From Intoshia linei (Eukaryota > Orthonectida > Rhopaluridae): a stretch of 28,281 bases of DNA. Below are positions 1 to 11,370 of the stretch, piece by piece (positions within the stretch are counted from its first letter, which is position 1; every line of letters begins with the position of its first letter). The translations under genes and the position numbers were made by a program. The stretch spans positions 1 to 28,281 of the forward strand of contig LWCA01000433.1 in assembly GCA_001642005.1 (NCBI GenBank), written 5' to 3'. Under the pieces are notes generated by a model. The model saw nothing but the letters and a program-made list of their open reading frames with translations, was not told the DNA's origin and made no database searches.

Positions 1-2929
1 AAAATTAACATTAAATTAATCTAAATTTTTAAAAATTTGAATTAATTAGTGAAATTTCCACCAATGTTACGATATACCACCGGTGGGCCGGTTTTTTGTA
101 ATATCATAATAGGGATCCACAGCGAAAAAGAGTTGAGAATGCCTAATATACATAATGGACTGTATTTGAAACGATGCCATTATTTTTGTATTTGTTTAAT
201 TTTATTCACATAATGCCAATTTATACATTTTTTTATATATTATAAGAATCAATAATTCTACATAGCTTATTTTCAGATTATTATTAGAAAAAAATTGGTT
301 GAACTGTATTTATTAATCAATCATTTATTTTTTTTATTGGTGTGCCGCGAAATTTTTTGAGATTATTGAAATATGAGTCACCAACCAATAATGGTTGGAA
401 AGCACTGGATTGTATGTAAAGCTTTTAATTTTGAACAGAAAAAGCTTTAATATAATTATAATGCTAGTAGTCATTTTAAATTAAAATTTACGGAATGTTT
501 GTTCTTGAGAAAATTCACTATCCGTTAATCTATCTATTATCTAGGAATTCCGTTACATTGGAATTAGCCTGTATTAAATTTAATATTCAATCGAATAATT
601 TATCCATAAAATTTTCATCGTCTGCCCACGCTAATACGCATATAATCAAATTTTAAATATTATTAATATTTATTTACTTCATGGACTTCCAGCTTCAGCT
701 TTGGACCCAAGGGGTCCTGAAATCTATATCTGTATCCACTGATATACTATCACTATGGCACACTATCACACTTTTTATATGTTGAATTAGATGTTGCATT
801 TAAAGAGGTTGAGTACTTGTATATGGGTTAATCATTTTGACTTTAATGATAATCGACTATACTTACTTTTTGATGTGACATTTAAGAACATAACCTACTC
901 TTTTTACTTTTAAATGTGTTTTTAAATTCTTAAAATCCCCATAATTATAAATGATATTGATTCTTATCCATTTATATTTATTTATGACCGAATTAAAATT
1001 GATTTAATTAACCAGATTGAATATATTAAATTGTACATAGTACATTTTTTATAAAAAATAGAATCATAAAGATAATCTAAAACATAATAAAAAGGCATAC
1101 ATGTATTTAGTTTTAGGAAATTCTATTTGTCGGGTTATATAAACTGCTAGAAAGAGAAAATAGTTAATGAAATAAGAATTAATTTTTTTCTAACAAAAAT
1201 GATGTAAACTAAAATTAATGTATAATAAATTAAAATAAAGTATTAATCGTTTCACAGTCTAAATAAATTTTGTGATTTTCACTACACGTCGACAATTCAA
1301 TTTGAATTTAATCCATATAAAATGATTTAATATTAAAAATAAAAATAATCATTCTTATTAAATATTTAAAAAAGGACCGAAAAAATATAGTGAAAGGGTT
1401 CAATATAAAGTCATATTTTAAAGGTTAATTTCATTTTAATTCAAAACCCAAATTACAATAATATAGTTTAATAATATAATTACAACAATAAATTGTAATA
1501 TTATTGATATATAATTATAATAAAATGTGTAAATTTAGTAATTTTGTGTTATTAACAAATTGGGTAAAATCGGTTAAAATCATTGCGAATGTAAAATTGA
1601 ATGAATGAATAAAAAGTTAAATTGATTTGATATTAGTAGGTATATCGATTATGGAATTTAATTAGACAATTGTATTTAAAATGAACGACAAACCAAAAAA
1701 TGTGAATGCATTTTTATAAAAAACGTCAATATCAAAAAACGGATTAATATTGACCAATATTGAGCAATCTAAAAATAAGTGTGTCAAATTTTTAAATTTT
1801 GTTATTTCCACAACCAACTTTCTATGAGTCTATATTACTATATTAGAATTTTGCAAAAATTATGGAAAAAGGTTACTAGATTGGCTTATTACTCGTATAT
1901 CATTATGTGATAATCAATAATGTAAATATTCAATTTAAAGTTTCAATTTGTTACAAAATTTCTATATTGGAATTTTTCAGCTAATCTATAATGCTTATGA
2001 TTTGAAATATTAAAATTTCAAAAATTGGGAAAAATTGAAATTGTTTAAAAAGGATAAGGTACATTTTTATATTGTATTTCAAAGGCAGTTGAATTTGTTG
2101 ACGTTTAATGTTGAAAATTAATAAACGTATATTAAAAATATAATTCTCAAGATGAGAATTGCCCAATGACCATGTTATAACAATGTGAGATAGCGAAAAT
2201 TATTTACTGTGTTGGAAAGTTGAGTGACCAGTTTGATTAAGATTTGTTGGACGTCAAATTGATAATTTTTTAAATTTGTATTTCATTGATGAATTGCATA
2301 ATATTATTTACAATTTACGACGTACATACTTAATAATTTAAAGTTATTAGCTATTTTACTGTAGATCAAAATCTTTTTAAATTAGCTAATATTAGATTTA
2401 TGTTCGTTTGAATGTAATTTAAATAAAATTTATTGTATACACGTATTTTAAAATCAAAATAATATTTTATGTGTCACAATATCCATTATATTTCAATGTA
2501 ATCTACTTTATCTTCAATGTTACATACACTTATAATGTTTTCAACACGAATCATTACAAATATATATTATTTATTTCAAATTTTATCATTCATTCAGAAT
2601 TTTATTGATATATTATAGAAACAATAATCTCATAAATAAAAGGTATATTATTCTTTATTCTATGTATAAGCGTAGAAGGTGTTTCTTGGTCCATGGAGAG
2701 AGTATGGGTTAAGGCCATTGGTCATATTACCTATTGACTATATTACTGGGGATGCTATTCAAAATTAATGCGTAATTTGCAACAATTCCTTAGTTATCTT
2801 GTATTAAAAATAGGTTTATATATATTAAGTAGAATAAGCTGTATCAGATTAAACTTTTTTTTCATTTTAGGACCTTATTTAATTATTTAAAACTTTTTGT
2901 AAACTGTATAAATAAAAGAATTTCGAAAT
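1..2929. other. Gene-free AT-rich stretch with a repeat end at the left edge
   Basis: I see no coding region here; both strands are broken by frequent stops and the longest open frames are low-complexity. Positions about 85-150 match the right half of the hAT-like element at 20232-20585 (shared words GGTTTTTTGTAATATCAT and GTCCACAGCGAAAAAG, allowing one mismatch), so this is a further copy, probably truncated or running off the left edge. Around 690-720 there is another short GGACCCAAGGGGTCC-type fragment like the ends of those elements. The remainder is unremarkable AT-rich sequence. Confidence 0.6.
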
Positions 2930-3482
2930 AAAAAAAATGAATACTAAAGAGTTTTTTTACCATGAAGGCGTCACTTTGTCAGATTAAAATTTTTTGTGTG
3001 TGTTCACTGGATATAACTGTATCAGCTGTAATTTTTTTGTAATTATAGTATTATTTTCATTTTTTAAAACAGGGTAATCTGGGGGTTTAGTCATAAAAAT
3101 AGCCTTTTGGATGTTGCCATTTATCATAATGCTTATAATTTTAAAAATTATCCCAGAATTTATTTTTTCAATAAAAATAAGACATGTTTCATTTTTAAAA
3201 CAAAGAATAATTTGTGGTTTTGACTATGAAGGTATGCGTTTCTGAGGTTGAGATTTTTGAAATTATTGATCATTTTAAAACGCGTCCCAGAAAGTATGTT
3301 TTATTCAATTTGTGAGGTAATTTTTTTTAAACAATACGAAATATTGTGTTTTTGAACACGATCAACTCAACTACAGAAACTAAAAAATAAATATAAACAC
3401 GAACTGCGAAAAACTGCATTAGAAACTGAATTTTTTAATTACAGGGTAACACACACATACATTCAATTTTATATAAGTAAAG
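2930..3482 (-). repeat. GT-terminal dispersed repeat (family R1), near full length
   Basis: This is the longest copy of a repeat present at least eight times in the left half of the window. Read on the minus strand it begins with CTTTACTTATATAAAATTGA followed by a GT-rich run and ends with TATATCCAGTGAACACACAC, then a conserved tail containing GACGCCTTCAT. The two ends carry short GT-rich/AC-rich inverted sequences. No protein is encoded, so it behaves like a non-autonomous element. Other copies: 4688-5100, 5484-5640, 6864-7160, 8105-8512, 10817-10985, 11600-11990 (minus) and 14540-14830. I cannot assign it to a named superfamily from sequence alone. Confidence 0.75.
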
Positions 3483-3588
3483 GATATATGTCAGTGATGG
3501 CAAAGTACGTGTTTGCGTGTATAAAATAAACACTTGAAAAAATATATAAGTTGACTTTAAATAAAAAAATCCTCTGGTTGGATTTCAT

Positions 3589-3948
3589 TGCATTATACAC
3601 CAAGAAGTACTCTGCTCTAAAACCGCTCTGAGTCACTTAAATATGGTTGTTATCACTATCACTGTAACGAAAATCATTAATTACATCCAAGCACGCGACT
3701 CACACAAAAGAGAATTCACTTTGATGTTAAAGAAAGTAAAATCAAGTTGTAATGGACTGCTTATGTACAGCAATATCAAAGGCTCAGTAGAGGTAAAGTT
3801 TTTGGGCGCTTTGTGGAATGCTTATCAAAAATTAAAACATTTTTAAGATATAAAGATAACACTCAATTAGATAATAACGATTGGATTGTTAGTCTTATGT
3901 TTTATACTGACCTTTTCTTGCATTTAAATGAACTTAACCTTAAATTTT
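3589..3948 (+). pseudogene. Decayed hAT-family (ZBED5-like) transposase fragment
   Basis: One frame from 3589 to the stop at 3844 reads through a segment starting CIIHQEVLCSK, then VTKIINYIQAR and LLMYSNIKG, ending KLKHF. These match the order of motifs in the hAT-type transposase domain of ZBED5/GTF2IRD2-like proteins: (C)IHRE.L.SK, V.K.IN.IK.R, LL.Y...RWLSRG.VL. After the stop a second frame (about 3868-3948) continues the same domain with WIVSLMFYTDLF and HLNELNLKF, the next conserved block of that family. The critical RWLSRG motif is degraded and the reading frame is broken, so this is a dead domesticated-type or transposon copy. The family call is from remembered motif order; no terminal repeats were identified around it. 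Confidence 0.72.
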
Positions 3949-4687
3949 AAGAGTATGGGAAAACTTGTTGTAATGTTTAGTATTATTAATACATTTGTCT
4001 GTAAACTATCAATATTCTATCGTAATATAGAAAATAAAGATTACAAATATTTCCATAAATTGAAAAAATTCATAAGAGAATCAATTTTTTAAATCTAAAT
4101 AAATGTAAAAATTATTTTTTTTAACTTATTTTCCATCATCAAGTTGTTTGACTTAATTGACGGTTTGGATTGATCTAAAATTTTTTTAATAAAAACATAC
4201 TAGAAAAAAATTTCTGAAAATAATATTAAATTTAACACATTTAGTTTTAGTTGGCTGCCATCACTAATATATTAACACAACGCCTTTTGTCACAGCATAA
4301 CACTTCAACGTATTTACCGTTTTTTACCATATTTTAATTTTATAAAAGAAGAGGCTTAAAATTTTAGGGTAGCCAAGAAGTAACTCCATAGATTAAATTT
4401 ATCTTTAATATTTTAATAAAGATTAAGACTCCTTACCTTGCCCAACCGTTTTTCTAAAATTTTTCATTTTAACTTAATTATAAAAGTGTTTTTAATTGAT
4501 TTAACCAAGACAATACTGAGGATCTACTATTCTAAATGAATAGGTAACGTTGAAAAATTTTTTGGTTGTGTAAAAATTATCTTATATTGATATGTATGGA
4601 TCATGCCAAGCTGTGCTGTGTATATAGTCCGATCAGGGAACACAATACTAGGGCTAATTTTTGGGGTTTATTTATACATATATTTTG
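3949..4687. other. Gene-free AT-rich stretch
   Basis: I see nothing codable or structured here beyond simple A/T runs. It separates the dead transposase fragment from the next R1 repeat copy. Confidence 0.5.
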
Positions 4688-5100
4688 TATCTTTTACTTG
4701 TATAAAATTGAATGTCGGTGTGTGTGTTTGTGTTAACGTTTTACTGTTTATTTATTTGAAAAATTGTCAGTCGTAGAATTTAACAAACTTCAATTTCTAA
4801 TTTTTAAATCCAGTTTTTCCCAGGGCGTGTTTATATCCATCTTTCCATTTTCAAATTTGAGTGCTTCAGGCTCAAAACACAATTTTCCTTTTGTTCACAA
4901 AAATAATCAGCCTATATATTACTTTATATTATGTAATAATAATATAATATAATATGTTATAATATGTAACGCGTTTTAAAATAATTAACTTTTTGGTAAA
5001 TCTCAGCTTCAGTTATATCCAGTGAACACACACAAAAAATATGAATCTGAGTAAATGATGCCTTCACCGTAAAAAAAGCACTTTGGATTAATTTTTTTTT
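4688..5100 (+). repeat. R1 repeat copy, near full length
   Basis: This is a plus-orientation copy of the R1 family. It starts near CTTGTATAAAATTGAATGTC with a GTGTGTGTGTTTGTGTTAAC run, contains the shared CAGTTTTTCCCAGGGCGTGT block, and ends TATATCCAGTGAACACACAC followed by the tail GATGCCTTCACCGTAAAAAA. The same tail is found next to the inverted copy at 2930-3482, which shows the element extends about 60 bp beyond the AC-rich terminus. A 62-codon open frame inside it is part of the repeat, not a gene. Confidence 0.75.
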
Positions 5101-5199
5101 ATTATGAAACTATTTTACATATGTACCAGAATTTTACTATATTACATGTACAATGTACATTATTGTATAATAAATTTATTGTATTAAAAAAAATTTTAA

Positions 5200-5285
5200 A
5201 TAATAACCGTCCTACAATTAATTAAAAAAATTATTCTTATACAGCTTATTCCAGTTGATATAAATATTGTGCAAATGTGCATTGA
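5200..5285 (+). repeat. Short dispersed repeat R3, copy 1
   Basis: Contains TCCTACAATTAATTAAAAAA and then ATACAGCTTATTCCAGTTGA leading into TATAAAT. Nearly the same string of words recurs at 26690-26800, and the TCCTACAATTAAAAAAA part alone occurs near 11008. It is non-coding and of unknown origin. Confidence 0.55.
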
Positions 5286-5483
5286 GCAAAATTTTGTAAA
5301 AATTAATATTTAATTTTTAAAAACTTACTGTAAAAATCAACAATATTACTGTTAAATTTAAAAAATAATACTATCAATTTGTGTTAAATGTTACTGCTAC
5401 TTTTATAAATCTACTGCTAATTTATTATTTCTACTGCTAGTTTAAGTAAATGAGCTGCTATTTTAAATTAAACTGTATAATAT

Positions 5484-5640
5484 TCTACGTAATATTTATT
5501 TGTGTGTGTGTTTCACTTTATTTCAATAACTACCAGTCTTAGAATTTTATAAAGTCCACATTTCAATTCGTTTATTTCAATAACTACCAGTCTTAGAATT
5601 TTATAAAGTCCACATTTCAATTACAGTTTTTTCCAGGTTG
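5484..5640 (+). repeat. R1 repeat fragment with an internal perfect tandem duplication
   Basis: This is a 5' part of the R1 repeat. A 52-bp stretch at 5517-5568 is repeated identically at 5571-5622, with CG between the copies. The duplicated unit runs from TTTATTTCAATAACTACCAG to GTCCACATTTCAATT. Other R1 copies carry the unit once, so the duplication arose in this copy and must be recent or reflect a local assembly duplication. Confidence 0.85.
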
Positions 5641-6863
5641 GCCACTCCTGCTATATAAGATCCTACCATTTTTATCTGACTCTTGTCTCTCTATGGCCCT
5701 GGCTACAACCAAATTAATTCCAATATTCAGATACACACAAAATAAATAAATATAATTTGTTTAATCAGTTTATATTACTAATAAAAGTAGACATCAATAC
5801 CAGTATGTATATGAATTTTTAAATAATAATTACTAAAGAATTACATTTACCTCACATCAATTTTATAATATACAGGTTTATTTATTATTTATTGTTAATA
5901 ATAATTCAAAATACCATTCCGACTAGACATGAACGTTCCAGTTTTTTTTAAAACGTTGACTACATCCGTTTATCTCAATCACTTTAAGACAGCATTTATC
6001 AACTGGGGCCGCTGCCGCTCAAGGGTCGCGAGAATTGAAATTTTTTATATTGACATATTTACATTTGTTTATGTATAGTATACATTGTATATTGAATAGG
6101 GACAAAATATTAAGTAGATTAACTGTAATTTAGCCGAATTTTAAAATATAAAAATGATATAGAAAGTGTGAATTAGCGATTAATAAATATCATTGAAAAA
6201 TTATTTATTAATTAGCTAATTCGAATTTGATGGAAAATTAAAATAAGTTATTTTTATTGCGATACTTGAATAGGGACAAAAATAAAAACAGTTAATAAGT
6301 ATACATATTTAATTTTACAAACTGAAATTTAACTGGATGTTAAACCAAAAATGTGGTTCATTAAAATTTTTAATTAAGAAAATCTTTAATATGGTATTTT
6401 TTTCCCATTGGATTTTGCTAGTTCAAACATTCTAATACGTATTATATATATTATAATATTCTAATACGACTAACCCATAGAATGTGTACATTTCACAGTT
6501 TTACACATTCTATATATCATATACATTCTTATTATAAAATATAAAACATTTTATCAAATAAATAACATAAAATTAATAATACAAAACAACTAAATATAGT
6601 AAAAAAATTAATAACGGTGGAATAGCGCAATAAACACCACCGCAGTTATGGTCCATAACTTATGGATCCTTTAAATCAGGGGTTCCCAAAGTGGGATATC
6701 GACCCAGGGGGCGATTTTATAAAATAAAATATACTACTAGTATTTAATATAATATAAAGTGAGGCGTTGATAAATTTTTTGGTTGTAAAGGGAGATTTTA
6801 TAGCAAGTTTAGGAATGACTGAGATAAAAGTGGCATAGTAATAAATATATAATAACACAGTAA
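5641..6863. other. Gene-free stretch with hAT-like terminal fragments
   Basis: No gene is visible. Two short G-rich islands stand out from the AT background. One is at about 6000-6030 (CAACTGGGGCCGCTGCCGCT); the other is at about 6677-6712 (CAGGGGTTCCCAAAGTGGG and the following GGGGGCGAT). Both look like the ends of small hAT-type elements, but I could not find matching partners or target duplications for them. About 6470-6530 shares ATAGAATGTGTACATTTCACAG-like words with the R2 repeat near 11290. Confidence 0.5.
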
Positions 6864-7160
6864 TCCTTACTTACTTGTATATAATTATATAATAATATAA
6901 TACATGTATGCTACGCAATATTTGTTTGTGTGTGTGTGTTCTACTTTATTTCAATAACTACTAGTCTTAGAATTTTATAAAGGCCAAATTTCAATTACAG
7001 TTTTTTCCGGGATATAATAAGATAAATTTCAACCTCTCAAACTCACATCTTACGAGTCAAAAACCCCAATTATCCTTTTTTTTGAAAATCAAACGAGTTG
7101 GAGAATTTAAAAAAATATATACGCTGATACGGATTTTAAAATCATAAACATTATCATAGT
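6864..7160 (+). repeat. R1 repeat copy, 3' truncated
   Basis: Begins at CCTTACTTACTTGTATATAA, carries TGCTACGCAATATTTGTTTG and the GT run, then matches the copy at 8105-8512 through ATATATACGCTGATA and ATTTTAAAATCATAAACATT. It diverges from that copy near 7160, about 30 bp before an ambiguous base at 7190. Confidence 0.75.
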
Positions 7161-7189
7161 ATGTTAATAATTTTATTCATACTACTTCG

Positions 7190-7190
7190 N
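7190..7190. other. Ambiguous base
   Basis: A single N interrupts the sequence just after the truncated R1 copy. It may mark an unresolved join or polymorphism inside repeats. Confidence 0.95.
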
Positions 7191-7319
7191 AGATTAAAAA
7201 TAATCCTAATATTACTTGATGTTTATATGAAATGTTTTTAAAAATAATTAATTCAATTTATTAAATATAAAATTTATAACTGGAAACACGATATTTGACA
7301 CAGAAATCATTGATAACTA

Positions 7320-7515
7320 GTCAATAATTTTGTTTTCTAAAAATCTTAAAAACCCCTCTTGAAAGTTTGGTTCAAAAAAAATCGCAATTAAATTATTTGA
7401 TATGAATTAAATCAAAGTTTTACACATTCTACGACTTGCCAAGTTTAAAAAACCACGCTATTTAAATATACTATTATTGATACAGCTGTACAGTATACAC
7501 AGTACACCTTATGCT
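7320..7515 (+). repeat. Dispersed repeat R2, copy 1
   Basis: Shares CTTGAAAGTTTGGTTCAAAA, then AAAGTTTTACACATT and a TACAG/GTACAC-rich end with the segment at 11185-11370. It is non-coding. In both places R2 lies a short distance downstream of an R1 copy, which suggests the two are parts of one larger degraded element. Confidence 0.6.
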
Positions 7516-8104
7516 TTGAAAAAGTAACGAAAATTACACTAGTTAAGACTGCAATTATCTACTCTGATTTCCATTTAAAATTGTTTTAAAATAAGAAATT
7601 TAATTTTATGTTTGATTGTAGAGCGTTAATATTGATAATTTGGATACAATTTGTTAATAAGTTGCAATGTAAAAAACCATTTATGATAGGTAAATTTTCA
7701 AACATTTATTTTTTGTATATTATTATGCAATATGTACAATATTTATATGCATAACTGTCATCATAATACAAATATTATAATACGACGTATACATTTTTGC
7801 AACGTTTATACAATGTAGTAGTTTGTAGTGAAATTTAATTCATTGTGTAGTTCGGAAAACTTTTTCCAGAAGAAATCCACTTTTTCTAATTTTTTTTTGC
7901 AATTTTACCAAACTTAAGAGAAAATCCCCTTTTTTTCATATTTTTTTAAAAAATACAATTTTACTAAATCCATGAGAAAAAACTAACACTTAATCTTAAA
8001 TACTTAATCTAAACCCAAAAACCCATAATATAATTAAGGAAAACCGAACTTGTAGAAATTTTAAATATTTTTAAATCAAATTTGAATAATAAAATTAAAA
8101 ACAT

Positions 8105-8512
8105 CCTTACTTATATAATCATAGCATATTATAATATACTATGCAATATTTGTTTGTGTTATCGTTTATTTCAATAACTACCAGTCTTAGAATTTTATAA
8201 AGTCCACATTTCAATTACAGCTTTTTCCGGGACATATAATAAGATAAATTTTAACCTCCCAAACTCACATATTACGGGTCAAAAACCCCAATTGTCTATT
8301 TTTTTAAAAATCAAACAAGTTGGAGAATTTAAAAAAATATATACGCTGATATAGATTTTAAAATCATAAACATTATCATAAATTTAAATTGACAAAAATT
8401 ATATATCTTCAGGGCCAAAACCACAAATAACCCCTTTTTATATGAAAACAGCCCTAGAATTTAAAAAAATTTACTGGTGGTACAGTTGTATCCTGTTAAC
8501 ACACACAAAAAT
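8105..8512 (+). repeat. R1 repeat copy, near full length
   Basis: Runs from CCTTACTTATATAATCATAG to CCTGTTAACACACACAAAAA. It contains the complete internal order seen in the family: the CAGTTTTTTCCGGG-like block (here CAGCTTTTTCCGGG), CGGGTCAAAAACCCCAATTG, ATATATACGCTGATA, and CCAAAACCACAAATAACCCC. It lies about 360 bp beyond the last visible glycogen synthase exon and could sit in the following intron if that gene continues leftward. Confidence 0.75.
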
Positions 8513-8870
8513 TTTTAAATATTAAAGTTTCAACATTCCATTTGCATACTTTTTGTTATACTACCTCACTTTTTGATAAAAGCGTGTTTATATGTATTGT
8601 TTATTATGTATTTAGGTTTTTGACATTTGAGCTTTTTCGATTATTAGCTTTTATAAAATTTCATGTAAAAAAATCAAACTATCTAAGGGTTAAATAAGTT
8701 TAAACTTTTTTTGTTGCACTGTATATGACATATAGCATATGTCAAAAATTCGTACTTCTGGTCATTTTAAAACCTAATAAATCATAATAAAGATCACTTA
8801 TTTTAAAAAGATAAAATAGTAACTAGGTCAATTTGTTCAAAATAGAAAGATATTTTATATTAAAATTCAC

Positions 8871-9969
8871 CTGCATCATATAATTCAATCTAGCCAAACT
8901 TTCAATGAATATGTCGACACCTTTATTTGAAAATTCATTTCTACCCGCAGAGAAAAAGTATAGGGTTTTATTTAAATTGAAATCGTAATGACTAAATCAA
9001 TTTTAAGTACGTTATACTAATATAATTAAAACTTTAATAATAATACTAATTACCCATAAAAATGACCTTTAACAAATTCGTGTATTTTTTCTTTGTACAT
9101 TGAATGTTGTATTTGAAATTCATGGGCAACTTCAAACCGCTTAATCGACAGTCCATTCGGTGTGATTACATCTAAAATTTTAAAATATAATTTCTCATTC
9201 AACTAAAATGAAATTTCATACCAGGCTCTCGTTTCAATAAATGTTTTACTTCTAGAGCGGTTATTTCCGAAACTGTGGTGAGAACATGAGCGCAATGTGC
9301 TGAAACACGTTCTATACAATATCGGTGATATATATTTCGTTGGCCAGCTTCATAATCAAGATTATACTATGAAAGAAAATTTATTCAAATTAATTAAAAA
9401 GATGGAGTTTAGACACTAGCAGTAGCAAACACTATATATAATTATTATAAATAAAATATTAATTTCAAAGCAGTAAATTTAAATTTAAATGAAATTTGAA
9501 AATCGTTAGTTACAAAACTTTTTGAAAAATTTAATAAACAGATTGTAAAAATTGAATATAAAAACCCAAGTGTATTAACTCTGCATTTAAAAAATATACC
9601 TTATCCATGTTATTGTAAAAATCAGTTTTTCCAGAGGCACACAAATATCTACCAAGTAATGTAGCATGAGTAGTAAATATGGTGGCTACATTCACTTTAT
9701 TTATTCGCATATACAATACACCCAGTCCTGCCTGCCATTCATGATAATGTGCAACAATGTATTTTATGTCATTGATATTTAAATGGTTATTGGTAATGTT
9801 ATTATTTAATGAGTTTGATGTACTACTTATAGACATGTCAATTTTTTCTTTTTGGTGATATATAGGATTTTTTATATTTTGTTCGAATAATTCTATGAAC
9901 CACGATGCAGTAAAACCAAATATTAAAGCATCGTTAGCTTCTCTGTCTTCATAAGGTATTCCAATATTA
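8871..9969 (-). CDS. Gys: Glycogen synthase, four internal exons only (partial)
   Basis: Encodes the middle of a GT3-family glycogen synthase, the cytosolic enzyme that adds glucose from UDP-glucose to glycogen. Minus-strand exons, in order: 9969-9600, 9366-9222, 9171-9054, 8991-8871; all junctions are GT/AG and the frame is open throughout (about 251 aa). Diagnostic motifs are [63 protein letters not shown] and [19 protein letters not shown]. Compared with the human enzyme an Asn/Ser-rich insertion of roughly 25-30 residues precedes AHYHEW. The N-terminal third, with the UDP-glucose loop, and the C-terminal half, with the catalytic glutamates and phosphorylation sites, are not found in the window. 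The first exon starts in phase 2 and the last ends in phase 0 at a good donor (CAG|GTGAAT), so exons beyond large introns are possible. A partial gene duplicate is the alternative. Confidence 0.93.
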
Positions 9970-10390
9970 CTAATATTAAATTGTAATTAAAGTTTTAATT
10001 TTAATATATTAAATTTTTAACGCTTAGAATATTAAAATATAGTACTCATCCAAATAACCCAAAATTTCTTAACCGGGGACTAATTTTCTAGAAAAATATC
10101 TTTATTTTTTATATTTTTACAAAAAAATTTAATAAATAAATGAATCATAAATTGAAATGAAATATGAAACTAGCTTAACTATTACACTGTTTGACATTGA
10201 AAAATTGATCTCAGATAAAATTATATATTAATAATACTTATTTTTTCACAGTTACTATGATATGCTTCGTATCAAATATACCGCTCGCAATCGGGAATAA
10301 TTCCACTAATCCTTTTTACATAATAGGATTATGTTGCCTATGATATTTACTTAATATAATTTTATTTATTTAAAGTTAAAAAATAAAAAA

Positions 10391-10815
10391 TACGAATTTT
10401 CTGAAAACTGGCTGAACTTATACCATTTAAAATATGAATGCATTGTGGAATTAAATGATTGGACACCTTGCTTTATGTGTTCAAGCTGTCATGCGTCTTT
10501 ATACCAACAAAATAATAAATTTGCGAAGCCTAGAATATGGAAAAAACCTAGATGTGATTTTGATTTTTATTGCAGTTGTAAATCAATACCTAAAAATAAT
10601 TGCAAAAATTGGTCCAAATATCCTGATCTACCATCATCGACAATTCCAATTTCTCGAAAATTTATCGTGGAGACTAATCCATCAGATGCAATGGATGAAT
10701 CATCGCAATCACCAATTGAATCTAGTTCGGAGTTTGAACTTTCTCAGAATTCTCAAAATGTTTTAAACCAATCTCAATTGGATGAAATAATTGTTTCAAT
10801 GAGATTGACAAAAGA
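10391..10815 (+). pseudogene. Truncated Cys-rich transposon-type protein fragment
   Basis: An open frame runs from before 10391 into the ambiguous base at 10816, where an R1 repeat begins. It reads YEFSENWLNLYHLKYEC, then DWTPCFMCSSCHASL, KPRIWKKPRCDFDFYC, KYPDLPSSTIPIS, an acidic Ser-rich stretch, and LNQSQLDEIIVSMRLTK. This order (WTP..C..C, P.[IV]W..P...C.F.C, YP.LPS, then an L.QS.L...I..L.L.K block) resembles a protein family I remember as very abundant in aphid and cnidarian genomes and usually of unknown function. The family match is from memory and not certain. No continuation is seen after the repeat, so I treat it as a broken copy. It lies between the glycogen synthase exons and the next gene. 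Confidence 0.55.
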
Positions 10816-10816
10816 N
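10816..10816. other. Ambiguous base at ORF/repeat junction
   Basis: A single N falls exactly where the Cys-rich reading frame passes into the R1 repeat, so the junction itself is not fully resolved. Confidence 0.95.
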
Positions 10817-10985
10817 TATATATTATAATATGCTATGCAATATTTGTTTGTGTGTGTGTTACCGTTTATTTTAATAACTACCAGTCTTAGAATTTTATAA
10901 AGTCCACATTTCAATTACAGTTTTTTCCGGGTCTTAGCAAAATTAATTTCAAACTCACATCTTACGGGTTAAAAACCCCAATTGT
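10817..10985 (+). repeat. R1 repeat fragment truncating an ORF
   Basis: Starts TATATATTATAATATGCTAT, then GCAATATTTGTTTGTGTGTG and the CAGTCTTAGAATTTTATAAA block, and matches other copies up to CAAAAACCCCAATTG-like sequence (here TTAAAAACCCCAATTG). It lacks the 3' half. Its 5' end abuts the Cys-rich coding fragment. Confidence 0.75.
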
Positions 10986-11184
10986 CTTTTGTCCTTGACA
11001 TAATACACGGTCCTACAATTAAAAAAACTAACTTTTTTATTAATTTATTAGGTAATATATAAAATTTACAAATCATTGAAAAACAATTTATCCTTACTAA
11101 TATAAAGTAATGGTTAAAAATCTATGTATGTTTATTTGTTCCAGTTTATTTAAGAAAGTAAGAGGAGTCGAGTTTTACAATTCT

Positions 11185-11370
11185 TAGAGGAAATTTCCTA
11201 AAAACCCACCTTGAAAGTTTGGTTCAAAAAAAATTTCTAAAATTCAAAATTAAACTAAAATATAAATGAAAGTTTTACACATTTTACGACTAACTCGTGG
11301 AATGTGTACATTTCACAGTTGTACAGTGTACAATGTACACATTCTATGCAACATATCATAAAATACACAG
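11185..11370 (+). repeat. Dispersed repeat R2, copy 2
   Basis: Matches the segment at 7320-7515 through CTTGAAAGTTTGGTTCAAAA and AAAGTTTTACACATTTTACG. It is richer in TGTAC palindromic words (GTACAGTGTACAATGTACAC). It is non-coding. Confidence 0.6.

Noticed and set aside
1981-2166. 61-codon minus-strand open frame
   Set aside because: Low-complexity Ile/Phe/Leu-rich translation of AT-rich DNA with no gene context.
6676-6858. 60-codon minus-strand open frame ending in SISHFGNP
   Set aside because: It reads through the hAT-type terminal sequence at 6677-6712, so it is repeat-derived.
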